Below are positions 9,449 to 19,700 of a stretch of DNA of 64,000 nucleotides, piece by piece (position 1 is the stretch's first letter; each line of letters opens with the position of its first letter). The DNA is from Fagopyrum homotropicum (lineage: Eukaryota; Streptophyta; Magnoliopsida; Caryophyllales; Polygonaceae): positions 20,699,447-20,763,446 of the forward strand of contig BSWB01000005.1 in assembly GCA_033239125.1 (NCBI GenBank). The letters are read 5' to 3'. The translations under genes and the position numbers were made by a program. The notes beneath the pieces are model-generated. The model did not search any database, had not been told where the DNA came from, and worked only from the letters and a program-made list of their open reading frames with translations.

Positions 9449-11511
9449 CACAAGAAGAAGTATGTGAAGAGGAGTTTGAGAAACTTCACGACGAAGTAGA
9501 AAACGTGAGAATCCACGGCCATACACTATATTCCACGGCCGTGGATTCCACCAACAAAAGCGTGGCTCACTCCAGAGGGTTACACGGTCGTGGAGGAAAC
9601 AGAGCAACCGTATTCCCTTTCCACGCCCAAAACCACGGTCGTGGAGGATGCAGAGAAACCGTGATTCTGGCCGTGGAAGAAGGTGATCGTGCCTCTTCTT
9701 CAACTTCTCTTGATTCTTCTCCTACACCTTCTACTTCCTTAGACACTTCTAAGGAAGCATCGGAAGCTCCACAAGAGCCATTGGAAACTCCTGCAACTAT
9801 GGAGTTGAAACAAATTCCTACACATCTAAGGTACGCGTTCTTAGGACCTAACTCTACTTATCCGGTGATTGTTAGTTCCGATTTAACCATAGATGAACAT
9901 AGTAAGCTTATGGTTGTCCTTAGGAAACATAGGAAAGCTTTAGGTTACACTATAGCGGACTTAGTAGGAATCAAACCTTCCCTATGCATGCATAAAATTT
10001 TAATGGAAGAGGACTTTAGAACTTCAAGACAACCTCAAAGGAGGTTGAATCCAACCATGAAGGAGGTTGTCAAGAAGGAAATTCTTAAATTACTTGATGC
10101 AGGTATCATCTATCCTATCTCCGATAGTAAGTGGGTGAGTCCGGTACAAGTAGTTCAGAAGAAGGGAGGAATGACGGTCATCACCAACAAAAACAACGAA
10201 CTCATTCCTACCCGAACCGTAACAGGATGGCGGATGTGCATAGACTACCGCAAGCTTAACAATGCGACGAGGAAGGATCACTTCCCATTGCCATTCATTG
10301 ATCAAATGCTTGAAAGGTTAGCACAACATTCTCATTTATGTTATCTTGATGGATATAGTGGTTTCTTTCAGATTCCGATACATCCGGATGATCAAGAGAA
10401 GACCACGTTTACGTGCCCGTGGGGTACGTTTGCTTATAGGAGAATGTCGTTCGGGCTTTGCAACGCCCCAGCCACCTTTCAAAGGTGCATGATGGCCATC
10501 TTCTCCGAATACATAGAGGAAATAATGGAGGTTTTTATGGATGACTTCTCCGTTTATGGTTCCTCTTTTGACAATTGTCTTTCTAACCTTGCTCTTGTAT
10601 TACAAAGGTGTGAAGACACTAACCTAGTTCTTAATTGGGAGAAGTGTCAATTCATGGTTAAGGAAGGCATTGTTTTAGGACACTTAATCTCTAGTAGAGG
10701 GATTGAGGTGGATAAGGCGAAAATAGAGACTATAGAAAAGCTTCCTCCCCCAACTTCGGTGAAAGGGATAAGAAGTTTCCTAGGACATGCTGGATTCTAT
10801 AGGCGCTTCATAAAGGATTTCTCAAAAATATCAAAACCGCTAACTAATCTATTGATGAAGGATGTAGTTTTTGAGTTTTCGCAGGAATGCTTTGATGCGT
10901 TTAACATGATTCAGGAAGCTCTAATTTCAGCACCTATTATCCAACCTCCGGATTGGAACCTTCCCTTTGAGGTTATGTGCGATGCTAGTGACGTAGCTAT
11001 AGGAGCTGTTCTTGGACAAAGAAAGGAAGGGCGAACCCATGCCATATACTACGCTAGCAAGACGCTAGATGAAGCGCAGCTCAACTACGCCAGTACGGAA
11101 AAGGAATTTTTAGCCATTGTTTATGCTATTGACAAATTTCGCTCTTATCTTGTAGGAGCAAAGGTGATTGTCTACACGGATCATGCTGCGATCCAGTGCC
11201 TCCTTGCAAAGAAGGATGCGAAGCCAAGGCTAATTAGATGGATTCTTCTCCTACAAGAATTCGATCTAGAGATCCGCGACAAGAAGGGTTCGGAAAATTC
11301 TATTGCGGATCATTTGAGTCGCCTAACACATCTAGAGGACGACCACTTACCTATAGATGACTCCTTCTCGGACGAACACTTACATATCATTGAGGAGTGC
11401 ATCGATGTGATCTCCAAAGGTAACGAACCATGGTTTGCTGATTTTGTTAACTATTTGGTTTCAGGAGATACCGCCCGGATTATCCTACGCACAAAGAAAG
11501 AAGTTCTTTAA
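9449..11511 (+). pseudogene. Element A reverse transcriptase and RNase H
   Basis: This is the longest open stretch of element A, about 670 codons. RT motifs run in order: KWVSPVQVVQKKGG, RMCIDYRKLNNATRKDHFPL, FLDGYSGFFQIPI-like, YRRMSFGLCNAPATFQRCM and the catalytic FMDDFSVYG (MDD at 10537-10545). RNase H follows (VMCDASDVAIGAVLGQ near 10975-11025; TDHAAIQCLL near 11180). The N-terminal linker (9508-9685) carries the palindrome cassette in frame. The frame ends at 11511 because two bases present in F are missing after FVNYLV (near 11462), so integrase is out of frame. RT itself looks chemically intact, but no start or upstream fusion is available. Confidence 0.93.
9508..9685. repeat. Palindrome cassette inside A's pol reading frame
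   Basis: CCACGGCCGTGG at 9533-9544, then GCGTGGCTCACTCCAG, ACACGGTCGTGGAGG, TTTCCACGCC, CCACGGTCGTGGAGG and CCGTGA. The word order resembles the LTR cassette (GCGTGGTTCATTCCAG followed by a CGTGG palindrome). It encodes the Gly/His/Arg-rich linker between protease and RT. The same is true in F (55455-55575). Confidence 0.8.
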
Positions 11512-12149
11512 GGATGTTCGGGAATACTTTTGGAATGAACCTCTCCTCTTTAAGAGAGGTCCGGATGGCATTATTCGGCGATGTGTGCCGGAAGATGAGA
11601 TGCAAAGTGTCATCCGCCATTGTCATTCACTACCTTGTGGAGGACACGCTAGTTCGAACAAGACTAGCGCTAAGGTATTGCAATCTGGATTCTTTTGGCC
11701 TACTTTATTTAGAGATGTGCAAACCTTTGTTTCCTGCTGCGATGCTTGTCAAAGAACATGAAATATCTCTAGGAGGGATGAGATGTCTCTCAATAACATC
11801 CAAGAGGTGGAGATTTTTTATGTTTGGGGAGTTGACTTTATGGGACCGTTCCCATCATCTTGTGGAAACCAATACATACTCTTGGCGGTGGATTATGTTT
11901 CTAGATGGGTGGAAGCAATTGCCTCTCCCACCAATGATGCCATGGTAGTGGTCAAGTTCTTTAACAAGACCATCTTCCCACGATTTGGGACACCAAGGAC
12001 TATCATTAGTGATGGAGGTTCTCACTTCATTGTCCGGCGCTTTGAAGCTCTTCTAGCTAAGTATGGGGTTACTCACAAGATCGCCACCCCTTATCATCCA
12101 CAAACTAGTGGACAAGTTGAGATCTCAAACCGGGAGATCAAAGGAATTC
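11435..12149 (+). pseudogene. Element A integrase, N-terminal and catalytic part
   Basis: DDE integrase that would insert element cDNA into chromosomes. The His2Cys2 zinc finger (HCHSLPCGGH...CCDACQ) is at about 11615-11755, followed by a stop at 11759 (a Ser codon in F). The core has all three acidic residues: VDFMGPFP (Asp codon 11834-11836), SDGGSHF (12011-12013) and GQVEIS (Glu codon 12119-12121). Coding ends at about 12149, where chloroplast DNA begins. The C-terminal third resumes at about 23207 after loss of about 112 bases relative to F. Confidence 0.92.
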
Positions 12150-12152
12150 CCA

Positions 12153-12174
12153 ATTTTACTAGATGAATCCAATA
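12153..12174. repeat. 22-bp segment at the NUPT left edge, inverted copy of 12681-12702
   Basis: Positions 12153-12174 are the exact reverse complement of 12681-12702 in the trnL-rpl32 spacer. The copy begins three or four bases from the retrotransposon/plastid junction. A 14-bp direct repeat, GCTACTAATACTTG, lies at 12189-12202 and again at the right junction (23197-23210). Confidence 0.85.
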
Positions 12175-12298
12175 CTTGTACTTGCTCTGCTACTAATACT
12201 TGCTATGCCATTAAATCGAAATTAGGAATTAAATTCATTGTGATTATTATTCATTCTAGGACTATTCGATTCTTTTTTAGAATCTCTAAAAAAAGTTG

Positions 12299-12378
12299 TG
12301 CCGCTACTCGGACTCGAACCGAGATGCTTTAGCACTGCTTCCTAAGAGCAGCGTGTCTACCAATTTCACCATAGCGGC
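12299..12378 (-). tRNA. trnL-UAG: Plastid tRNA-Leu (UAG), in the NUPT
   Basis: The 80-nt reverse complement folds as a class II Leu tRNA. The acceptor stem GCCGCTA/TAGCGGC is fully paired, the anticodon TAG (12344-12342) lies in CTCTTAGGAAG, and the T arm contains GGTTCGAGTCC. It looks intact, but as a nuclear copy it probably has no function. To its left (12175-12298) is trnL-ccsA spacer sequence. Confidence 0.96.
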
Positions 12379-13196
12379 TTGTTTGAAATCATAATAGCCT
12401 ATTTGTCTTTAATCGTCGAGATTAAAAGAGTCAATTCAATGGCGCTATTTTTATAAAAAATAAAACATTAAAAAAATTTTGAATAAAAAAAAGTTGTTGA
12501 AATCAAAATTGAAATGTTCAATAAGAATCCGTTTGGCGGTTAGTGTCAGTTATAGTCAATAAGATTTTCTATAGTTTCCGGTTTCTTGGAATTGAACTCT
12601 TGTAACTAGACAAATCCACCTTCAAGCCATCGAGGGAACTCCATTTTTTTTTTTCTAAAAATTTCAACAAACTGAGTAAATATTGGATTCATCTAGTAAA
12701 ATTTTTAGAAACATGGAAAACATACCGAAACACTTTTTATAAAGTTCTAAAGAACTTTTTTGATTGCCCAAGCGAAATTATTCGTACATAATATCCCCGA
12801 AAATCAATCCAAATTTTCAAAATTATACTCTATAATAGAAGTGAAGAAGTGAAGAGAAAAAAAAGAGATATATAACAATTCAGAGACATAATGAATAAAG
12901 GAGGGAAAGTTATAATTTTAAATAGAATTACCACTCGATTAAGGATCCCTTTTTTATTAAAGATTTTTTGTTTGCTCTTACATAGATAGAAAAACCTACG
13001 AATTTTCTATTGGGACCGTCCGGTTGATGGGGAAAGTTTAAAATAGAATCCCCATCTCAGAAATAACAAAATACTCAAAAAATGAATGAATACAAAGCAT
13101 TCATTTTCTATTTTAAATTGAAATTATTTATTTTTTTATGAATATAAATGCGAAAGTAAATTTTCTAGAAGTTTTTTTGAGTCAGATTGATTCATA
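12379..13196. other. Plastid trnL-rpl32 intergenic spacer (NUPT)
   Basis: AT-rich plastid spacer with homopolymers and no open frame of note. It contains the template (12681-12702) of the inverted 22-bp piece at the left junction. I see no other gene here. Confidence 0.8.
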
Positions 13197-13370
13197 TTAT
13201 TCTAACATTTTATTACTCATTTTTCGTATAAAAAAACTTTGAGCATTTCCGGTCGAAAGGGATTTCGCTAATGAAAAAGCTTTTAATGCTGCCGAATATC
13301 CTTTGCTTTTCCAAATATTTTTACGAATACGCTTTTTGGAAATTGAAGTACGCTTTTTTGGAACTGCCAT
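13197..13370 (-). CDS. rpl32: Plastid ribosomal protein L32 copy (intact frame, in the NUPT)
   Basis: This is a 57-codon open frame from ATG (13370-13368) to TAA (13199-13197). It begins MAVPKKRTSISKKRIRKNIW and continues with GYSAALKAFSLAKSLSTGN, characteristic of plastid L32, a 50S large-subunit protein. The length matches the usual 50-odd residues and no disabling change is visible. It lies between trnL-UAG and ndhF in the standard plastome order and orientation. In this nuclear context it lacks a visible transit peptide or nuclear promoter, so it is best regarded as a sequence-intact but probably unexpressed copy. Confidence 0.92.
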   Translation of the reverse strand: MAVPKKRTSISKKRIRKNIWKSKGYSAALKAFSLAKSLSTGNAQSFFIRKMSNKMLE

Positions 13371-14310
13371 TCAAAAATTAATAGGTTATTCATTGTTCTA
13401 GTTGGATGTGAAAGACATCTATTGTTGAAAGCAAAAGAATCTTTTTGACCCATTTTTTTAGTTATAGATCCAGTTTCGATTCTACGTTTTTTAAAAAAGA
13501 TTCCCCAAACTGGAAATATATGTTAATTACATATCAGATTTTGAGAGAGTCCTTTTTTTAGTAAAAAAGAAAATAAAGAAGCAAGCTTTAAATTTAGAGT
13601 TAAGTTACTCTATACCATACCCAATTACTTAATGGAAAAACTGGACTCTTTTTAACAAATACATGCTATTTTTATTTTCTTATTATTTATGTATTGAATA
13701 TGTATTGAAACGAAACTTGTTATTTAGTTAAAGTGACATAATTGAATATGTTTTTATCCTTTTTTTTATTTTATGTTATGTAAAGTCGAAAGTAAAGTCT
13801 TGGCTAGCATAGAAAAATAAAAATATGATTTATTGAAATAAACGACAATCAATCAAAAAGGTTTGCATAGAACTAATAATTAAATAACAAATTTCGAATA
13901 AACTATAATCTAATGAAAATAGTTCCTCGTTTTTAACTTAAATTAGGTTATGCATTTTTGTAGATTCTTTTCTTCATATTAGTATCAGACTTAAGTACTT
14001 TTTGTTTGGTCTAATTTTTGTTCTATCTACGGATTTTTCACAATAATAATGAAAAGTATAAAGTTTGGATATTACCTATATTAATAAGTTTCAATAGTTT
14101 AATTAATAACTAAGTATTAACTTTCACTAATAACTATTTAGTCATTTGACCAATTAGAACTTCTTGAGTTTAATATTTTAAAAAGGTTTATTTTAATAAT
14201 TGCGATTTCGAATCGAAATAGAATTCAATTATTGCATATCTTAATTTTTTTTACTGACCTCTTTCGAAAGAGGTAAGAGCCGATGAATCAAAAATCAAAT
14301 TTTATTTTTT
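13371..14310. other. Plastid rpl32-ndhF intergenic spacer (NUPT)
   Basis: Very AT-rich plastid spacer between the divergently transcribed rpl32 and ndhF. No additional gene is seen. Confidence 0.8.
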
Positions 14311-16565
14311 ATGGAACATATATACCAATATACATGGATCATACCTTTTATTCCACTTACAGTCCCTTTGTTAATCGGAGCAGGACTTATTATTTTTCCG
14401 ACGACAACAAAAAATCTTCGACGGATGTGGGCTTTTCCTAGTATTTTGTTGTTAAGTCTAGTTATGCTTTTTTCAACTAAATTGTCTATTCAGCAAATAA
14501 ATAGCCATTATATCTATCAATCTGTATGGTCTTGGACCATCAATAATGATTTTTCTTTAGAGTTCGGTTACTTGGTTGATCCACTTACTTCTATTATGTC
14601 AATGTTAATCACTACTGTCGGTATTCTAGTTCTTATTTATAGTGACAATTATATGGTTCATGATCAAGGATATTTGAGATTTTTTGCTTATCTGAGTTTT
14701 TTCAACACTTCTATGCTTGGCTTAGTTACTAGTTCAAATTTTATACAAATTTATATTTTTTGGGAATTAGTTGGAATGTGCTCGTATCTATTAATAGGCT
14801 TTTGGTTTACACGACCTATTGCAGCGAATGCTTGTCAAAAAGCGTTTGTGACTAATCGTGTAGGGGATTTTGGTTTATTATTAGGAATTTTGGGTCTTTA
14901 TTGGCTAACAGGCAGTTTTGAGTTTCGAGACTTGTTCGAAATATTCAATACCTTGATTTATAATAATGAAGTCCATTTTTTAGTTGGAACTGTATGTACT
15001 TTTTTATTATTTGTCGGTGTAGTTGCCAAATCCGCCCAATTTCCCCTTCATGTATGGTTACCTGATGCTATGGAGGGGCCTACTCCGATTTCGGCTCTTA
15101 TCCACGCAGCTACTATGGTAGCTGCAGGGATTTTTCGTGTCGCTCGACTTTTTCCTCTTTTGATAGTAACCCCCTTCATACTAAATTTAATCGCTTTAGT
15201 AGGTATAATAACAGTATTTTTAGGAGCTACTTTAGCTCTTGCTCAAAAAGACATTAAGAGAGGTTTAGCTTATTCTACAATGTCTCAATTGGGGTATATG
15301 ATGTTAGCTCTAGGTATGTGGTCTTATCGAGCAGCTTTATTTCATTTGATTACTCATGCTTACTCAAAAGCATTGTTGTTTTTAGGATCTGGATGCGTTA
15401 TTCATTCTATGGAAGCTATTGTTGGGTATTCTCCAGATAAAAGCCAAAATATGGTTTTTATAGGGGGGTTAAAAAAACACGTTCCAATCACAAAAACGGC
15501 TTTTTTATTAGGTACACTTTCTCTTTCTGGTATTCCACCTCTTGCTTGTTTTTGGTCGAAAGATGAAATTATTAATGACACTTGGTTGTATTCACCCATT
15601 TTTGCAATCATATCCTGGGCTACAGTAGGATTCACCGCATTTTATATGTTTCGCATCTATTTACTTACGTTTGAAGGACATTTAAACGTTCATTTTTAAA
15701 ATTACAATGGGAAAAAAAGTAGTTCCGTCTATTCAATCTCCTTATGGGGTCACGAAGGGCTGAAACCTATTAACAAGAATTTAAGTTTATTCACTTTGTT
15801 ACCAATAAAAAATAATGAAAGTTTTTATAAGAATCCACACGGCGATATAAAAAAAACGATACAATCCTTTCTTATTACTAATAATTGCGACAATAAAAAA
15901 ATTGCGCCATATCCTCACGAATCGGGTAATACTATGTTATTCCCTCTACTTGTATTGATTATTTTTACTGGGGTCATTGGATTCATAGGAATTCCTTTCG
16001 ATCAAGAAAACATGGATTTTGATATATTGTCCAACTGGTTAACCCCATCTGTAAATCTTTTACATCTTAAATTAAATAATAAAAATTCTTTTGACTGGTC
16101 TGAATTTTTGACAAATGCAACCCTTTCGGTTAGTATAGCCTATTCTGGAATAGTTCTAGCGTCTTTTTTATATAAACTCATTTATTCATATTCATCTTTA
16201 CAAAATTTTGCCTTAATTAATTTTTTTGCCAAAAGGCATCCAAAGAGGTTTTTTTCGGACAAAATAAAAAATGTAATATATGATTGGGCCCATCATCGTG
16301 GTTACATAGATGCTTTTTATACAAGATACATAATTCGGAGTGTAAGAGGATTGTCCCAATTCATAAATTTTTTTGACAGACGAGTAATTGATGGAATTCC
16401 AAATGGATTAGGTGTTACAAGTTTTTTGTAGGAGAAGGTCTCAAGTATGTAGGTGGGGGCCGCATTTCTTCTTATCTTTTTTTGTATTTATTATATGCGT
16501 CAATTTTTTTATTAATTTACTATTTTGATTTTACGAATATTAATATAAATTTTACTGATCAGTAA
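14311..16565 (+). pseudogene. ndhF: Plastid NADH dehydrogenase-like subunit 5 (ndhF), nuclear pseudogene
   Basis: ndhF encodes a proton-pumping, multi-spanning membrane subunit of the chloroplast NDH complex. The frame starts MEHIYQYTWIIPFIPL. It contains the conserved core (WELVGMCSYLLIGFWF, AQFPLHVWLPDAMEGPTP, SALIHAATMVAAGIF) and continues to FFDRRVIDGIPNGLG near 16400. Two lesions break it. CAA has become TAA at 15697-15699 (after FEGHLNVHF), while the frame continues unchanged to 16431. One T is missing from the T-run at 16422-16427, which brings a stop at 16429-16431. The original end is probably TAA at 16563-16565. With only two lesions in 2.2 kb, the insertion is not very old. Confidence 0.95.
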
Positions 16566-16761
16566 TAATAATGCGAGGTATTTTGATCTGGTATACACAA
16601 TAATCAATCCGAATTTCCTTATTGATTCATTTTATGATCTAATTGATACACCATTGAATTAGTATTCAATGTATCAAAACAGGATGTAAGACAAGGCATG
16701 TGCGCTGCTTTTTATCCACCATATATATATATGGTAGGGGATATATAAGACAATTGTATCA

Positions 16762-19700
16762 TCAATCAATTTTCAATCGTGGATACATATGTATCCTTAA
16801 TATACTGAAACGACTACCATTATTAGTATCAAACCAAGCGATTCATACAAGCTAAATCTTCTAATCGATAATTGGGCCAAAGAAAGAATTTAAATTGAAT
16901 TAATTTCATTTTATCTCTATCAAGATCTTTGCTTTCATCCAAAAATTGACCACAGGTTTTTACCTTGTTCCCATTGCAAAATACTGCATTTTTATCCACA
17001 CAATTAGTATTCCTTAAATTGAAACAACTTAGAATTCTCAATTCTCTACGCCGTCTAGACGATAAAATATTTTCAGGAACAAGCAAATCATAATGATTTT
17101 TGTTTCTATTTTGCGTCAGCATTTGATGTCTTGCAATAGATTCCTCAAAATGATTCTTATCCATATTTTCTCTATATCTTTTTTGATTATTTTTTTGTTT
17201 AATCTCATGAACCTAAGAAATCCTTATGGTTTGATACATAATAAATTCTACATTATGTTTTACAGGTATACGAACTGGTTCGATAATAAATATTCCCTCT
17301 TTTAGGATTTTTAAAAGATTCAAATCCCGGATTAGCATTGGATCCAGAGTTAACTCCTCCTTCTTAATAATGCCGAAACCAAACTTTGTTGTCATTCTGC
17401 TTTCCTTTTCCCATTCAAGTACGGCCAGCGCATAATCGAATAATTCCATAGTCAAAGGACTCAGTAGCCATTTCAATTGCAAAGCAAAAGATCTTTTCAT
17501 GAACGCATCTAAGTCTATTTCTCAAGTCCAAATACTTTTGGGTTGATTTTTCGTTCTACCCATTTTCATATCTGATTTCGTATAAAGTTCTTCCATAAAT
17601 TTTTGTCGGTTTGAGAGAACAGATTGGGGGTTCCCTCGGTTTTGGGCATCTGATGCAAGATCTCTTTGACCTATGGTTTTTTTTTCTTCTTGATTCTCTA
17701 ATTCAAAAGATTTTTTTCATTTGATAGTATAAGATCCGCTTTTTTATTTTGAGTGATATTTTTATTTTGATTACCATCTTCATTAAAATGAAAAATAAGT
17801 GAATGAATTGGTATAAACCCGGGTTTTATTTTATATACATTTAAAAAGAACTCAAATTGTGGGAATAACCAAGGTATCGGCTTCGATACAGGACGATTTA
17901 GTCTTTCTTCATTCATTCCCATCCAATCAAAAGGGTTTCTTTTCTTTTTTTGATTGGATGGGTTGATTTCTTTATCTTTATAAATTTTGAGATAAGAAAG
18001 ACCTTTCGTATCAAAATATTTTCTATCTGGATTTTTTATATACATAAAAAAATCTTTTCTTATAAAATTAGTAATAGGGATACTCCCCCCCATATCAACA
18101 AATTTCGGTTTATGTATGTTGTAATCATATGAGTCCTTCTTATCTTCATAATAAATCGATTGATATGCTAAAAGATCATATCTACACATTTTTTGAAAAT
18201 GATCGTTTTTATTTAGCAATAACGAAACCTTTTCCTCTCTTTCAGATGAATCCCGTTTGATTAAATTTGGATTTTCAACCCTACAATGTTGATTGACTCT
18301 ATTTCGCCATTTTTGCGGTACTAATTTAGACCATTTTCGCTCAGATAAATCGTACGGATAATGACTCTTTAACCAATTTTTCCATTGATTCATTCTAGAA
18401 TTCTGAAGTTTCTTATGCTTTAATTCGGAAGAAATTATTCCTTGTCTTCGAAAAGAATCTTTTATTTCATTCTTAAGAAATAAAGATGCTCCGTCATATT
18501 GAAGGACAGATCTTAACTTATACAAGTTAATAACCTGGGTTTGTGATAATTTGTAAAATACATAGGCCTGTGACACTAGGGATAATTTAAAAGAAACCTC
18601 CGATTTCGCCTGAATCTTATGACGAATACGAGAAGGTGAAAGTTTTTTTTCTATAGTTGAAATACGCTCAATTATCTTTTTCTCTTTTGTATCAAAAATT
18701 ATTTTTGTTTTGAATTTACGAAAAAGTTTTATAATGATCATGGGCCTATAAAGACTATTAATAAGACGATTAATGATATATGGAAAGCTCTCTAGAAGGA
18801 TATCCGTGTATATCCTTTCCACGATCCATTTAAAAAAAATGTGATTTACGGATTAATCGATCATTTCTTCTTTTTAATATCTGAAAAATCTTTTTTAGTG
18901 GTGCTAATTTTTGAACACCATAACTTGTTTTGTTAGGACTAATATTTATCGTTAGAGTTCGAAATCCATTTTTCTTGTCTTTTGTAATTCTTTCGATTTG
19001 ATTTCTGATTGTGCTTGTTCTATCAGTCAGATCTTTCATTTTGATTTCTGTCAGTGAATAATTTGTCCAATCCATAGGTCGGGTTTGAATGGCTGATTCA
19101 TGAATAATCTGATTATTGATTATAGAATCTTTTTTTATTTCACTCGAATCCTCTCTCAATTTTTTTGGTTCTTTTTGGACCTTTAGAAACAAAAATTTTG
19201 TTCTTTCTTTGAAACTTTTTAGAACTCGAAAACTCCATTTTATAGTTGTTTTTTGGAGTTTTTTCAAAGGGGGTCCAAAATAATAACAAAACAAAATACC
19301 AAGTCCTACGAGAGGAGAACCAAAAGGACGGTCAGTTTCTAGGCCCCAAATCGTTAAAAAAGCAGCAGGACCTTCCTGCTTTGGATTTGGATCCCTACGA
19401 GAAGGTCGTATCTTAGATCGGTGCCAAGGTTTCAGACGGAAAGGAAATCGTATCATTAGTTGTATACCCTCTGTGGCCCAGTTTTTAGGAAAAATTCCGT
19501 TTCTTCCTGGTTTTAGTAATGGCATACCATTATAGGTGCATATAACATACACTTCTTTATTCATCTCCCTTATATCCTGCTCCCACTCGGAATCTTGGCG
19601 TAATAAGAAACGGACAATATTTTTAGCTAGTATCAATGAAGGTAATACAATAGATTGTCTAAGCCTCGACTGAATTAGTAAAATAAAAGCTCTTATTCCA

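Noticed and set aside
10090..10305. Minus-strand open frames under RT and protease (also 8760-9428, 55815-56327)
   Set aside because: These are antisense shadows of conserved pol coding sequence and share its codon pattern.
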